A DNA stretch of 39,054 nt from Betaproteobacteria bacterium (GTDB taxonomy: Bacteria > Pseudomonadota > Gammaproteobacteria > Burkholderiales > Gallionellaceae): positions 1-39,054 of the forward strand of contig JAIOPT010000144.1 in the NCBI GenBank assembly GCA_021413765.1, read 5' to 3'. Every line of letters starts with the position of its first letter. Within the stretch, counting starts at the first letter, position 1. Shown one piece after another: positions 8,216 through 17,399 of this stretch. Under the pieces are notes generated by a model that did not search any database, was not told the origin of the DNA, and saw only the letters and a program-made list of their open reading frames with translations. Position numbers and translations under genes: made by a program.

Positions 8216-8814
8216 GTTTGCTCACCCCTTGCCTGCATAATGCGTTCAACGTAACGCGCGATAAGATCAATTTCCACATTGATTTTATCTCCGGCATGCA
8301 ATTCGTTCAGCGTGGTCACCTCTAATGTGTACGGAATTAAATTCACGCTGAACACATTGCCTTCAACCTGATTCACTGTCAGGCTCACGCCATTGAGTGC
8401 GATGGAGCCCTTTACCGCAATGTATTTCGCCAATGATTGCGGCACACGCACGCTAAGTTTCCAGCTTTCGTCGAGATCGGTGAATTCCACCACCTCACCA
8501 ACTCCATCCACATGGCCACTCACCAGATGCCCGCCCAGCCGGTCAGCCAGGCGTAGCGCTTTTTCCAGATTGACACGAGCACCCTGTACCTCTAGCCCGG
8601 TCGTGCAATTCAATGTTTCTCGCGACACATTCGCGCTGAAACGTTCACCATCAATTTTTACAACAGTCAGACACACGCCGTTTACTGCGATGCTGTCGCC
8701 AAGCTGCACGTCCTCCATACCGAGCGTATGAGTGGCTACGGAAAGACTTAAGCCTTCATCACGGGCTTCCGTGTGTTCAATGATGCCCACGTCTGCGATG
8801 ATGCCGCTAAACAT
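8212..8814 (-). CDS. ribE: Riboflavin synthase, alpha subunit
   Basis: 200 residues from ATG 8814. The frame extends nine codons upstream, but MFSGIIADVGIIE is the conserved N-terminus of the family. RibE dismutates two molecules of 6,7-dimethyl-8-ribityllumazine to riboflavin. Two lumazine-binding repeats are visible: about residues 1-96 (SIAVNGVCLTV; FSANVSRETL) and 97-195 (SIALNGVSLTVNQ; FSVNLIPYTLEVTTL), joined around LVSGHVDGVGEV. It is translationally coupled to ribBA by a 4-base overlap and lies 64 nt after ribD. Confidence 0.96.
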   Translation of the reverse strand: MFSGIIADVGIIEHTEARDEGLSLSVATHTLGMEDVQLGDSIAVNGVCLTVVKIDGERFSANVSRETLNCTTGLEVQGARVNLEKALRLADRLGGHLVSGHVDGVGEVVEFTDLDESWKLSVRVPQSLAKYIAVKGSIALNGVSLTVNQVEGNVFSVNLIPYTLEVTTLNELHAGDKINVEIDLIARYVERIMQARGEQT

Positions 8815-8878
8815 GCTGCATTCCGATTTCGTCGGGTGCATACAATTTTCCGTGATGTAAGCCCAAATTAATATTCAT

Positions 8879-10012
8879 TTATGCATGCTTCACTCGTGCC
8901 ACGATACGCAAATCCTTACCGACATTACGCACATCCTGCCATTCCAGATCCACGCGCTGGTCCAGCATAGTTAATTCACCCAGTTGCGCCATGCCGCGCG
9001 CCATATCACCTAGCAATTGCGGTGCTAAATACAGCACTAGCTCATCCACCAGTCCCGCTTGGAGCAGTGTGCCATTCAATATACTACCTGCTTCCACCAG
9101 GACCTCGTTACAGCCGCTTGCAGCCAGATCGCGTAGCATCGCAATCAGATCTACACGCCCACTCACATCCGGCAACACAACTACGCGCACCCCCAATTTT
9201 TCGAGGGAGGCCATTTTCTGGAAATCAGGTGTGGCAGTGTAAACCACCACATTGCCTTCACACAGGATGCGTGCCGTTAGCGGCAATCGCAGCTGGCTAT
9301 CCAATACCGCACGTAATGGCTGACGCATGGCTTTTATCTCATGGGCACCTAATTTTGGCTCATGAATGGCGAGTTGCGATCCACGCACATTAAGTTGCGG
9401 ATCATCAGCCAGCAACGTACCAATGCCGGTAAGCACCGCGCAGGAGCGCCCGCGCCAGTGCTGCACATCTTGCCGGGCTGCTGCGCCAGTAATCCATTGG
9501 CTCACACCATTATTCAATGCCGTGCGTCCATCCAGACTCATGGCGATCTTGCTGCGTAGCCACGGTAAACCTCGCGTCATACGTGAGAAAAATCCAATGT
9601 TCAGTTCACGTGCCGCAACTTCCATCAATCCACACTCGACCTCGATACCTGCAGCGCGCAATTTTGCCAAACCTTGTCCTGCCACCTGCGGATTTGGGTC
9701 TTGCATTGCCGCTACCACGCGTGTCACACCTGCACCAATCAAGGCGTCGGCGCAAGGAGGGGTTCTGCCCTGATGGCTGCAAGGCTCCAGCGTAACGTAA
9801 GCAGTTGCACCGCGTGCCGCATCTCCGGCTGCGCGCAATGCATACACTTCCGCATGAGGTTCACCAGCATATTGGTGCCAGCCCTCACCCACGATCTTTT
9901 CATCGCGTACCAACACACAGCCGACTCTCGGATTAGGGCTGGTGGTATACAGACCGCACTCTGCCAAGTGCAATGCTTTAGCCATCCACAAGCTATCTTG
10001 CTCGGACAACAT
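8879..10012 (-). CDS. ribD: Bifunctional pyrimidine deaminase/reductase RibD
   Basis: 377 residues. The N-terminal cytidine-deaminase-like domain (about 1-145) has the zinc site HAEVYAL plus PCSHQGRTPPC and removes the amino group of the 2,5-diaminopyrimidine intermediate. The C-terminal DHFR-like reductase domain (about 150-370; RSKIAMSLDGRTA, LVEAGSILNGTLLQAGLVDE) reduces the ribosyl group with NADPH. Length and domain order are normal for the family. It starts 2 nt after the nrdR stop, so the two genes are almost certainly co-transcribed. Confidence 0.97.
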   Translation of the reverse strand: MLSEQDSLWMAKALHLAECGLYTTSPNPRVGCVLVRDEKIVGEGWHQYAGEPHAEVYALRAAGDAARGATAYVTLEPCSHQGRTPPCADALIGAGVTRVVAAMQDPNPQVAGQGLAKLRAAGIEVECGLMEVAARELNIGFFSRMTRGLPWLRSKIAMSLDGRTALNNGVSQWITGAAARQDVQHWRGRSCAVLTGIGTLLADDPQLNVRGSQLAIHEPKLGAHEIKAMRQPLRAVLDSQLRLPLTARILCEGNVVVYTATPDFQKMASLEKLGVRVVVLPDVSGRVDLIAMLRDLAASGCNEVLVEAGSILNGTLLQAGLVDELVLYLAPQLLGDMARGMAQLGELTMLDQRVDLEWQDVRNVGKDLRIVARVKHA

Positions 10013-10014
10013 AT

Positions 10015-10494
10015 TTAACGCGCTCGTGGTTTACGCGTTGCAGGCGATTTGCGCACTGCCTCGACCGCCTCAGAAAAATCTCTCACATCCTGGAAACTCT
10101 TGTACACCGAAGCGAAACGAATGTAGGCCACTTTGTCCAACTTCAACAATTCCTTCATCACCATCTCGCCGATTTGGCGGGAGCCGATCTCACGTTCGCC
10201 GAGAGCGAATACTCTTTGTGTCACATGATCGATGGCCGCATCCACCAGCTCTGTAGGAACCGGTCGCTTGTGCAACGCACGATTAAAACTGGTGCTCAGC
10301 TTTTCTTCATCGAACTCAGCGCGCATGCCGTTCTGCTTGACCACCTGCGGCATACGCAGCTCGACCGTTTCGTAGGTAGAAAAGCGTTTTTCGCAAGACA
10401 GGCAGCGGCGGCGGCGGCGAATGCTGTCGCCCTCCTCGCTTTCACGTGTATCCACCACTTGGGTGTCGGGACCTTTGCAAAATGGGCATTTCAT
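10015..10494 (-). CDS. nrdR: Transcriptional repressor NrdR
   Basis: 159 residues from ATG 10494. An upstream TTG/ATG extension to 10563 is rejected because MKCPFC is the invariant NrdR start. NrdR is a nucleotide-sensing repressor of ribonucleotide reductase genes. The N-terminal zinc ribbon has CPFC and CLSC (residues about 3-6 and 31-34). The following ATP-cone domain spans about 49-139 ([31 protein letters not shown]). The last 20 residues are a basic tail. No strong ribosome-binding site is seen. Its position between glyA and ribD is usual in betaproteobacteria, and its targets are probably elsewhere. Confidence 0.96.
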   Translation of the reverse strand: MKCPFCKGPDTQVVDTRESEEGDSIRRRRRCLSCEKRFSTYETVELRMPQVVKQNGMRAEFDEEKLSTSFNRALHKRPVPTELVDAAIDHVTQRVFALGEREIGSRQIGEMVMKELLKLDKVAYIRFASVYKSFQDVRDFSEAVEAVRKSPATRKPRAR

Positions 10495-10587
10495 AGGGTT
10501 GAAGAATGCAAAGCAGGAGTCGGCAATCGAAATACGAAAATTGAGGCGTAACGAAACGAACAAAAAATCATAATCCCTCGGTTTTTC

Positions 10588-11859
10588 TTAATCCTCTTTC
10601 CTTCTTTTGTGACTGTGACTATATACTGGAAATTTCGCGCATAGCTGCTTCACATCTGCAGCCACGCGGCTAATCACTGCATCATCATTCGGTGCATTCA
10701 GTACATCTGCAATCAAATGTGCCAGTTTTTCCGCTTCCAATTCTTTAAAACCGCGCGTGGTCATCGCCGGGCTGCCGATGCGAATTCCGCTGGTAACAAA
10801 CGGTTTTTGTGGGTCGTTAGGGATGGCGTTCTTGTTCACCGTGATGTGCGCACGCCCCAGCGCCGCTTCGGCGTCCTTGCCGGTGATGTGCTTGGCTTGC
10901 AGATCCACCAAGAACATGTGGCAGTCGGTGCGTCCGGAAACAATGCGCAGGCCGCGTTCCTGTAATACCTTAGCCATTACGCGGGCGTTATCAATCACCT
11001 GTTTCTGGTATTCCTTGAATTCCTTGCTCATCGCCTCCTTAAATGCCACTGCCTTAGCGGCGATTACATGCATCAAGGGGCCACCCTGTATACCAGGGAA
11101 TATTGCGGAATTAAGCGCTTTCTCAAATTCCGCCTTAGCCAGGATAATGCCGCCACGTGGGCCACGTAATGTCTTGTGAGTGGTGCTGGTGACAAAATCA
11201 GCAATGCCCACCGGGCTGGGATAATATCCGGCTGCCACCAATCCGGCATAATGAGCCATGTCCACGAACAAATATGCCCCCACACTGTCGGCGATGGCTC
11301 GGAAGTGCTTCCAGTCGATCACCAGCGCATAGGCGGAAGCACCGGCAACGATCATCCTGGGCTTATGTTCCTGAGCAAGCTTTTCCACTGATTCGTAGTC
11401 GATCTCTTCTTTTTCGTTGAGGCCGTAAACAATGGCGTGATACAGCTTGCCACTAAGATTCACAGAAGCGCCATGAGTCAGGTGGCCACCATGAGCCAGC
11501 GACATACCAAGAATGGTGTCGCCCGGTTTGAGCACTGACATGTATACCGCCTGATTGGCTTGCGAGCCGGAATGCGGCTGCACATTGGCATATTCAGCAC
11601 CGAACAAAGCCTTGACGCGATCAATTGCCAGCTGTTCTGCCACGTCCACGTATTCGCAGCCTCCGTAGTATCGCTTGCCGGGATACCCTTCGGCATACTT
11701 GTTGGTCAGCTTGCTGCCCTGCGCTTCCATCACTGCCGGGCTGGTGTAATTTTCTGAAGCGATCAGCTCAATATGATCTTCCTGACGGCGATTTTCATCC
11801 TGGATTGCTGCCCACAATTCGGGGTCGGTATGAGCGATAGTGTTTTTGCTAGAGAACAT
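10588..11859 (-). CDS. glyA: Serine hydroxymethyltransferase
   Basis: 423 residues, slightly longer than the usual 415-417 because of a polar Ser/His/Lys/Arg-rich tail at the C-terminus. GlyA interconverts serine and glycine using PLP and tetrahydrofolate and feeds one-carbon metabolism. The PLP-lysine motif [13 protein letters not shown] is intact. Other signatures are [27 protein letters not shown] and [11 protein letters not shown]. It is the first gene of the block that continues through nrdR and the riboflavin genes, with a 93-nt gap before nrdR. A TAAAAT about 40 nt upstream of the ATG (minus strand, about 11897-11906) may be the -10 element, but no good -35 was found. Confidence 0.97.
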   Translation of the reverse strand: MFSSKNTIAHTDPELWAAIQDENRRQEDHIELIASENYTSPAVMEAQGSKLTNKYAEGYPGKRYYGGCEYVDVAEQLAIDRVKALFGAEYANVQPHSGSQANQAVYMSVLKPGDTILGMSLAHGGHLTHGASVNLSGKLYHAIVYGLNEKEEIDYESVEKLAQEHKPRMIVAGASAYALVIDWKHFRAIADSVGAYLFVDMAHYAGLVAAGYYPSPVGIADFVTSTTHKTLRGPRGGIILAKAEFEKALNSAIFPGIQGGPLMHVIAAKAVAFKEAMSKEFKEYQKQVIDNARVMAKVLQERGLRIVSGRTDCHMFLVDLQAKHITGKDAEAALGRAHITVNKNAIPNDPQKPFVTSGIRIGSPAMTTRGFKELEAEKLAHLIADVLNAPNDDAVISRVAADVKQLCAKFPVYSHSHKRRKED

Positions 11860-12178
11860 GACGGATTTCCAATAGGTCAGTAAAGGGGGACGGCGAGCAT
11901 TTTATCACGTTGGCCGGGAACAAACTTGCTACAGCCATAGGGGCGAATGCGCTATACAGCTTTACGTCGCCACGCCAGACTTTTGCCTTACCAGCAAGTA
12001 GTAGAATCTGCGGTTATCAGTACGTGCGCGTAAAGCTGAGACCGCCGTAACGATGCATTCGCCGCGCGTTGGCAGCCGCGAAGTATCGCATTTGAGTGCT
12101 TGTTCTTAAGTGTATTGCACACTAAAAATATATTCTAAAGTCTCTGCTGCGTGGCTTGCTGCTTATAACTGCTTTGAA
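11860..12178. other. Intergenic region upstream of glyA
   Basis: A gap of about 320 bases between ybeY and glyA, both minus strand. No gene was found. It contains the long split inverted repeat listed separately (11942-12063), and the glyA promoter must lie at its left end. No motif matching a glycine riboswitch was recognised. Confidence 0.5.
11942..12063. repeat. Split inverted repeat (possible small palindromic element)
   Basis: GGCGAATGC (11942-11950) and CAGCTTTACG (11957-11966) recur as exact reverse complements CGTAAAGCTG (12029-12038) and GCATTCGCC (12055-12063). Nineteen paired bases in two blocks enclose about 62 nt. The RNA could form a long two-step hairpin upstream of glyA, or this could be a small non-autonomous palindromic element. 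No U-tract follows, so a simple terminator is unlikely. Confidence 0.55.
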
Positions 12179-12658
12179 TCAAATCTCGCTTTCCACAACT
12201 CTGTAAGGGTCAATATACCCTAATTTCGCCAGCAACTTAGTTTCAAGCGTTTCCATTGTGACGGCATCCTGCTCGTTTTCGTGGTCATACCCTTGCAAAT
12301 GCAGGGCAGCATGGATGGCGAGGTGAGCGTAGTGGGCTCGCAAATCCTTGCATTGCTCGCGCGCTTCCTGTTTCACCACCGGCGCACAGATCACGATATC
12401 ACCATACAGTAATTCGGCAGTATCAGACTGCTGATCGGTATCATCGTATGAAAACGTAAGTACGTTAGTAGCATAATCCTTGTCGCGAAATTTTTTGTTC
12501 AGCGTACGCCCTTCTATGTCGTCTACGATACGTAGCACGATTTGCACATCACACTGCAATGCAGCCTTGATCCAACGGCGGAATTGCTGCCGTGTGGGCA
12601 AATTCATCCCTCCGGTTGCATACTGCACCGATAGGGATAATTTATGAACAGTCATCAT
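12179..12658 (-). CDS. ybeY: Endoribonuclease YbeY (16S rRNA maturation)
   Basis: About 159 residues. YbeY is a zinc-dependent single-strand RNase needed for 16S rRNA 3' maturation and late 70S quality control. The metal site HAALHLQGYDHENE near residues 115-130 is complete, and VLTFSYDD and LYGDIVIC are typical upstream motifs. Two adjacent ATG codons (12658, 12655) are possible starts, and an upstream TTG at 12664 is also in frame. The nearby TTGAGG leaves the exact start uncertain by one or two codons. The common partner genes phoH and corC are absent here. Confidence 0.94.
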   Translation of the reverse strand: MMTVHKLSLSVQYATGGMNLPTRQQFRRWIKAALQCDVQIVLRIVDDIEGRTLNKKFRDKDYATNVLTFSYDDTDQQSDTAELLYGDIVICAPVVKQEAREQCKDLRAHYAHLAIHAALHLQGYDHENEQDAVTMETLETKLLAKLGYIDPYRVVESEI

Positions 12659-12888
12659 CCTCAATTCAAAACCAATTTATTGAACAACGTGTTGTATTCA
12701 CTTTAGATGGGATATAGCAGATCTCCAAATACTCAGAGGCAGCCGCTGATTTCACTGTGCGATTATACGATTGTTGCAAATAGCCGGATAGTTCAAATTA
12801 ATTCACAAGTACTGCACTAAGTTTGCACATTGAGTGTTCATGCTTGCAAAACGCTACAATATGTCCCTCAATATAAACAACTGCCACT

Positions 12889-13911
12889 ATGAAACTGATC
12901 TTGGGTATTGAAAGCTCTTGCGATGAAACCGGTGTCGCCATGTATCACATCGAGCGTGGATTGCTGGCTCATGCACTGCATACCCAAGTGGCCATGCACA
13001 ATGAATACGGTGGCGTGGTGCCGGAACTGGCATCGCGCGATCACATTCATCGTATGCTCCCCTTGATACGCTTGGTAGCAGATGAAGCCGAATGCCGCCT
13101 GCAAGATGTGGACGCCATCGCTTATACCCAAGGCCCCGGTTTGTCTGGTGCATTATTAGTAGGCGCAAGTATCGCTTGTTCGCTGGCGTATTCACTGAAT
13201 ATTCCGGCCATTGGTATCCACCATCTGGAAGGACATTTGTTATCCCCTCTGTTGTCCGACTCTGCACTGAAATTTCCGTTCGTCGCGCTATTGGTTTCCG
13301 GTGGACATACCCAACTCATGCGCGTGGATGGTGTAGGCAAATATACTTTATTAGGGGAGACATTGGACGATGCCGCTGGTGAAGCTTTCGATAAGAGTGC
13401 CAAGCTTCTTGGTCTTTGCTACCCAGGAGGCCCCGAACTGGCTAAGCTGGCTAATCAAGGTCGGCCAGGTCGTTTCCATTTGCCGCGCCCTATGCAACAT
13501 AGCGGCAATCTGGATTTCAGCTTTAGTGGGCTGAAGACTGCTGTGTTAACCCTAACTCGTCAACACACACTGGATGAACAAACCCGTGCCGACATTGCCT
13601 ATGCAGCGCAAGAAGCAATCGTGGAAGTGCTGATTACCAAATCCCTGGCTGCGCTAAAACAAACTGAATTTAATCAATTAGTGATCGCCGGCGGAGTAAG
13701 TGCGAACCAACATCTTTATACGCAACTCAACAAAGCGGCCAGCAAAAATGGTTTTCGCGTGTTCTATCCTGATCTTGAGTTTTGCACCGATAACGGTGCC
13801 ATGATCGCATTTGCCGCAGCGCTTCGCCTGCAGGAGCAAGAAGCGAACAGCGATTACCGTTTCAACGTAAAGCCGCGCTGGGACTTGCAACAACTCAATT
13901 ATTCCGAATGA
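12889..13911 (+). CDS. tsaD: tRNA threonylcarbamoyladenosine transferase TsaD
   Basis: 340 residues. TsaD transfers the threonylcarbamoyl group to A37 of ANN-decoding tRNAs, working with TsaB and TsaE. The ASKHA fold signatures are present: [15 protein letters not shown] at the N-terminus, the metal-binding HHLEGH near residues 109-114, VSGGHTQLM, and [10 protein letters not shown] near the C-terminus. It is divergent from ybeY, with 230 nt between. Its last 13 bases overlap the 3' end of plsY on the other strand. No Shine-Dalgarno sequence is evident. Confidence 0.97.
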   Translation: MKLILGIESSCDETGVAMYHIERGLLAHALHTQVAMHNEYGGVVPELASRDHIHRMLPLIRLVADEAECRLQDVDAIAYTQGPGLSGALLVGASIACSLAYSLNIPAIGIHHLEGHLLSPLLSDSALKFPFVALLVSGGHTQLMRVDGVGKYTLLGETLDDAAGEAFDKSAKLLGLCYPGGPELAKLANQGRPGRFHLPRPMQHSGNLDFSFSGLKTAVLTLTRQHTLDEQTRADIAYAAQEAIVEVLITKSLAALKQTEFNQLVIAGGVSANQHLYTQLNKAASKNGFRVFYPDLEFCTDNGAMIAFAAALRLQEQEANSDYRFNVKPRWDLQQLNYSE

Positions 13912-14513
13912 TGGGCTCCTTTTTTGCCAATGCGGCTTTCCGTGCCCGCCAACAAATTCTTAATGTTGCCCCTGTGGCGCCAGATCAAGAATAATGACAT
14001 TCCCACCACCGCCAGCACATATTCAGACGGCAAAGCTAATGCCATGGCAAAGATAGGCGCACTCGCGGCCGCCAGTACTGCCGCAAGTGAAGATAGGCGG
14101 GACACTATTGCAACCAATATCCAAGTCGCCAACACCGCCAGCCCCAACCACGCATTAAGCGCCAGCAGCACACCCAATGCAGTAGCCACGCCCTTGCCGC
14201 CTTTGAAGTGCAGGAAAACAGGAAAAAGGTGACCAAGAAATACTGCAAGCGCCACGGCCACAACCAGCAGCGAATTGCCAGCCTGTGGCTCAAAATGTTG
14301 AGCCAGCCACACTGCCAGCCAGCCCTTTGCTGCATCACCTAATAATGTCAATATCGCAGCCCATTTATTTCCGCTACGCAGCACATTGGTCGCTCCTGGA
14401 TTATGTGAGCCGTAAGTGCGTGGATCGGGTAATGCAAAGAATCGGCTTATTATCACCGCGAAAGAAATTGAACCCAACAAATAGGCACATAAAACAAAAA
14501 CCAAGATCATCAT
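13899..14513 (-). CDS. plsY: Acyl-phosphate:glycerol-3-phosphate acyltransferase PlsY
   Basis: 204 residues from ATG 14513, chosen because AAGG lies 8 nt upstream; the longer frame starts at a TTG. PlsY is an integral inner-membrane enzyme that makes lysophosphatidic acid from acyl-phosphate and glycerol-3-phosphate, the first step of phospholipid synthesis. The conserved loops are present: [14 protein letters not shown] (about 37-50) and [13 protein letters not shown] (about 100-112). Five or so hydrophobic helices are visible. It converges on tsaD with a 13-base overlap and is divergent from folB. Confidence 0.95.
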   Translation of the reverse strand: MMILVFVLCAYLLGSISFAVIISRFFALPDPRTYGSHNPGATNVLRSGNKWAAILTLLGDAAKGWLAVWLAQHFEPQAGNSLLVVAVALAVFLGHLFPVFLHFKGGKGVATALGVLLALNAWLGLAVLATWILVAIVSRLSSLAAVLAAASAPIFAMALALPSEYVLAVVGMSLFLIWRHRGNIKNLLAGTESRIGKKGAHHSE

Positions 14514-14603
14514 TTGAAATACCTTAAAATGCACTAGGGGCAATCTCTTTTTTTAAATTTATCAAAGCAAGTACCGAGCCAATCACGCTCAAACAACTTT
14601 TCC

Positions 14604-14966
14604 ATGGATATAATTTTTCTACGCGAACTTAAAGTCGAAACGCTCATCGGTGTATACGAATGGGAGAAGCGCGTTCCGCAAACTCTGCAGCTGGATATGG
14701 AGATTGCTCTACCGAATACTCGCGCCTGTCAGAGTGACGATATACACGATGCACTTGATTACTCCGAAATCGTGCGCTACATCCAAAGCGCACTAAGCAA
14801 CCACCACTTCAACCTGCTGGAAGCACTGGCCGAACATATTGCCCAGATTCTGCTTACCGACTTCAACGTACCTTGGGTCAAAGTCAGTGTAGCCAAATTA
14901 AACGCTATTCGTGATTGCCGCATGGTGGGTATTAGTATTGAACGCAGTCAGGTTAAACCGAACTGA
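14604..14966 (+). CDS. folB: Dihydroneopterin aldolase
   Basis: 120 residues, a normal length. FolB cleaves 7,8-dihydroneopterin to 6-hydroxymethyl-dihydropterin and glycolaldehyde in folate synthesis. Signatures are FLRELKVETLIGVYEWEKR at the N-terminus, DYSEIVRYIQ mid-protein and WVKVSVAKLNAI at the C-terminus with the conserved Lys. It is divergent from plsY and converges on tyrS with only 28 nt between. The tsaD-plsY-folB grouping is common in betaproteobacteria. Confidence 0.95.
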   Translation: MDIIFLRELKVETLIGVYEWEKRVPQTLQLDMEIALPNTRACQSDDIHDALDYSEIVRYIQSALSNHHFNLLEALAEHIAQILLTDFNVPWVKVSVAKLNAIRDCRMVGISIERSQVKPN

Positions 14967-14994
14967 TGCTGAAATTTCAAACAACTAATTCAAT

Positions 14995-16191
14995 CTAGCT
15001 CACCGTCACTCGCGCAAATTTGCGCTTGCCTACCTGAGCCACCACTACTACACCCATTTGCAGTTGCAGGGTTTTGTCGATTACCCGTTCACCATCCAAT
15101 TTAATTGCCCCCTGAGTAATCATACGCAAGGCTTCCGATGTGCTATCTACCAGCCCGGCCTGCTTGAGTAATTGAGTAATACCGATAATCCCTGTACTAG
15201 CGGAAACCGATACTTCCGGCATGTCTTCTGGCAACACACCCTGTTTGAAACGCGCCTCGAACTCAGCTAACGCCATTTCGGCTGCAGCTCGGCTATGGAA
15301 GCGCGTGACTATTTCTTGCGCTAGCAACACTTTAATGTCGCGTGGATTTCGCCCTTGCTCTACCTCTGCGCGCCATTTGGCAATGGTGCTCATTGACTCA
15401 AATGACAGCAACTCCAGGTAACTCCACATTAACTTATCTGAAACTGACATTAACTTGCCAAACATTTCCTGCGGTGACTCGGTGATGCCGATATAATTAC
15501 CAAGAGATTTGGACATCTTGTTAACGCCATCCAACCCTAACAATAATGGCATGGTCAGCACGCATTGTGGAGGCTGGCCGTAATGTTTTTGTAGCTCGCG
15601 TCCCATGAGTAGGTTGAATTTCTGATCGGAACCGCCTAACTCTATGTCAGCTTTGAGCGTCACCGAATCGTAACCTTGAATCAGGGGGTAAATAAATTCA
15701 TGGATAGCGATTGCCTGATTGTTCTTGTAGCGTTTACCAAAATCATCGCGCTCCAGCATGCGCGCAACAGTATGGGTAGCTGCTAGTTTAATTAAGTCAG
15801 CCGCGCTAAATTTGTCCATCCAAGTAGAATTAAAAACAATTTCGGTTTTATCCGGGTCTAGCACCTTGAATACTTGCTCACGGTAACTTTCCGCATTTTC
15901 TAATACCTGTTCGCGTGTTAGCGGTGGGCGAGTTGTATTTTTGCCAGTCGGATCACCTATCATGCCGGTAAAATCGCCAATCAAAAATAGCGCATGGTGA
16001 CCAAGCTCCTGCAACTGCCGCATTTTGTTGAGCAATACAGTATGGCCAAGATGCAAATCTGGTGCGGTTGGATCAAACCCAGCCTTGATGCGCAAAGGGC
16101 GACCCAGTGCCAATTTATTATTTAATTCAGTTTCCAACAGCAGCTCGTCGCAACCACGTTTAATCACGTCTATTGTTTCTTGTAAGATCAT
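14995..16191 (-). CDS. tyrS: Tyrosyl-tRNA synthetase
   Basis: 398 residues, class I aminoacyl-tRNA synthetase charging tRNA-Tyr (one tRNA-Tyr gene lies at 38521). The HIGH motif appears as HLGHT near residue 47, the KMSKS motif is exact (KMSKSLGNY, about residue 228), and an S4 RNA-binding domain ends the protein ([15 protein letters not shown]). The length and HLGHT form are those of the proteobacterial TyrZ-like group rather than the E. coli TyrS group. Confidence 0.96.
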   Translation of the reverse strand: MILQETIDVIKRGCDELLLETELNNKLALGRPLRIKAGFDPTAPDLHLGHTVLLNKMRQLQELGHHALFLIGDFTGMIGDPTGKNTTRPPLTREQVLENAESYREQVFKVLDPDKTEIVFNSTWMDKFSAADLIKLAATHTVARMLERDDFGKRYKNNQAIAIHEFIYPLIQGYDSVTLKADIELGGSDQKFNLLMGRELQKHYGQPPQCVLTMPLLLGLDGVNKMSKSLGNYIGITESPQEMFGKLMSVSDKLMWSYLELLSFESMSTIAKWRAEVEQGRNPRDIKVLLAQEIVTRFHSRAAAEMALAEFEARFKQGVLPEDMPEVSVSASTGIIGITQLLKQAGLVDSTSEALRMITQGAIKLDGERVIDKTLQLQMGVVVVAQVGKRKFARVTVS

Positions 16192-16328
16192 GTTGAGCAG
16201 ATTCTTTTATGTTCGTTATTAATTGGGGTAGTAATCACAAATTCGTAATACTAAATGGAGCTCGCAAATTAGCATAAATCATTGGTGTCCATTATTGACA
16301 ACCGTCCTCAAGCTCTTCCCTTAAGGCG

Positions 16329-16475
16329 ATGGAGTTGACCAATATGACCGTGGAAGAATTGCAACGCACAGTGGATCGCTCAACCACAGGCAGCGAAAGT
16401 GCTGAGATTCAGAATCCCTTTGGAGGCATTTTTGGAAAACAGATGCGCTATATTATAAACTCGGTCATCAAATAG
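16329..16475 (+). CDS. Possible small protein (48 codons or 43 from inner ATG)
   Basis: A short frame with a plausible translation start: ATG 16344 has GGAG about 8 nt upstream, and ATG 16329 has AAGG closer by. The product is soluble and polar, with NPFGGIFGKQMRYIINSVIK at its end. It is not recognised. It could be a small gene or the tail of a lost larger gene. Evidence is limited to an open frame with an acceptable ribosome-binding site. Confidence 0.25.
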   Translation: MELTNMTVEELQRTVDRSTTGSESAEIQNPFGGIFGKQMRYIINSVIK

Positions 16476-16490
16476 GTTGATCAGAACACC

Positions 16491-16518
16491 CGGATTCCGG
16501 CCTTCGCGGGCATGACGA
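16491..16518. repeat. Dispersed palindromic repeat copy (ATTCC..CCTTCGCGGG type)
   Basis: GATTCCGGCCTTCGCGGG followed by CATGACGA is a slightly decayed version of the common proteobacterial intergenic repeat that usually reads ATTCCCGCCTTCGCGGGAATGACGA. Only this copy was seen in the window. It marks non-coding accessory DNA. Confidence 0.5.
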
Positions 16519-16531
16519 ATCGCACTATTTT

Positions 16532-16548
16532 ATGGCCGACTCTATAAG
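16532..16548. repeat. 17-bp direct repeat, copy A
   Basis: ATGGCCGACTCTATAAG, identical to 17383-17399. The two copies lie 851 bp apart and flank the oxygenase gene. A related inverted version, CTATAAAGTCGGCCAT, occurs at 26429-26445. Confidence 0.6.
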
Positions 16549-16585
16549 TCACCATTAAGTGTTGCACTTCGAAATTGAATCCGCG

Positions 16586-17191
16586 TTATTTTAATTCTTC
16601 AACTGCAATTCCATATTCAGAAGTCCATGGAACAGGCCACGCCCATACAGTTAATGAGAATTTAGTTCCAGATGTTATGTCAAGAACTTGATGAGGGTGC
16701 GTAACCTGTCCCGGCCAAAAAAGAGCATGTCCAACGGGAAGGTTTTTATTATTGTAATCTTGCCGAGGAAAAACAAGATCGCCCCCAGTAAAGTCATCAT
16801 TAAGCTTTACAAGCATTGACACCAGAGAGACGTCATGATGCAGCTTCATATTCTTTACGTCATTTGGTCCATAACGTACAAAATAAGGAGAAGTAAATCC
16901 TAAAATATTCAACAGTGGAAATACATAAAGAAGAGAAGGGAGACATTTGTCCATAATTTGTTTGCAAATATCTATTGAAAATATTCTGCTTAAATTATAG
17001 AGGTTAAGTTCAGAAGCGGAATATCCATCTGGATTGTGCGCATAAAACAATTCCGGTCTTGAATCTAACTCTTTTATAAGAGCTGCACAATATTCAGGCG
17101 TCCAAAAAGGAGTCGAATATATATCATTAGCAACCTCTGTGAAAATGCCGCATTTATTCGCTATGTAATCTTTGCTATGTAAGATGTTCAT
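16586..17191 (-). CDS. 2-oxoglutarate/Fe(II)-dependent oxygenase (prolyl/lysyl-hydroxylase-like)
   Basis: 201 residues, probably soluble. The double-stranded beta-helix signature is complete: H118-x-D120 (KLHHDVSLVSMLVKL), GGDLVFPRQ, LPVGHALFWPGQVTHPHQV with the distal His at 165 or 167, and K177 in SGTKFSLTVW as the likely 2-oxoglutarate-binding residue. Proteins of this pattern hydroxylate peptide or small-molecule substrates; the substrate here is unknown. The gene is AT-richer than its neighbours, stands alone and is flanked by 17-bp direct repeats, which suggests acquisition. Its neighbours downstream on the map are glycosylation genes, so a role in modifying a glycoprotein or glycan is an attractive but untested idea. 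Confidence 0.7.
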   Translation of the reverse strand: MNILHSKDYIANKCGIFTEVANDIYSTPFWTPEYCAALIKELDSRPELFYAHNPDGYSASELNLYNLSRIFSIDICKQIMDKCLPSLLYVFPLLNILGFTSPYFVRYGPNDVKNMKLHHDVSLVSMLVKLNDDFTGGDLVFPRQDYNNKNLPVGHALFWPGQVTHPHQVLDITSGTKFSLTVWAWPVPWTSEYGIAVEELK

Positions 17192-17311
17192 TCTTATTTA
17201 ATTTATTTCAAATAAAAGCCAGAACTCCTGGTTCGTCAGTTCTTAAATACGGTACAAAATTCATGCATGCATTGCTGTCCGTCATTGTAGCGTCGATTAT
17301 TAAACAGTGAA

Positions 17312-17368
17312 CCGTTCGCCCTAATCTGTTGAAGGATGAGTGGGTTTCAACAAGCTTAGTCCGGATGG
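17312..17368. repeat. REP-like palindromic repeat (decayed copy)
   Basis: CCGTTCGCCCTAATCTGTTG, then AAGGATGAG, then GGTTTCAACAAGCTTAGTCC and GGATGG. This follows the widespread repeat built from CCGTTCGCCCTGAGCCTGTC..AAGG and its inverse (TTCGACAAGCTCAG..CGAACGG). Both arms are recognisable but mutated. It is an intergenic repeat of the kind scattered through many proteobacterial genomes. Confidence 0.5.
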
Positions 17369-17382
17369 ATTTAACCATATTA

Positions 17383-17399
17383 ATGGCCGACTCTATAAG
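17383..17399. repeat. 17-bp direct repeat, copy B
   Basis: ATGGCCGACTCTATAAG, identical to 16532-16548 and in the same orientation. Surrounding bases do not extend the identity. It lies beyond the start codon of the oxygenase gene, so the pair brackets that gene. Confidence 0.6.

Larger units (their letters stand above)
16192..16585. other. Intergenic region with dispersed repeats
   Basis: Between the tyrS start and the 3' end of the oxygenase gene. It holds a possible 48-codon frame (16329-16475), a genome-repeat-like sequence (16491-16518) and the first copy of a 17-bp direct repeat (16532-16548). The tyrS promoter must lie in its first part, but no convincing hexamers were identified. Confidence 0.5.

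Noticed and set aside
7638-8240. Long plus-strand frame of 200 codons opposite ribBA
   Set aside because: A shadow of the real gene: composition follows the opposite-strand codons and there is no family similarity.
8816-8878. FMN riboswitch in the riboflavin block
   Set aside because: The gaps between ribD, ribE and ribBA are too short or absent, and no RFN-element core was recognised.
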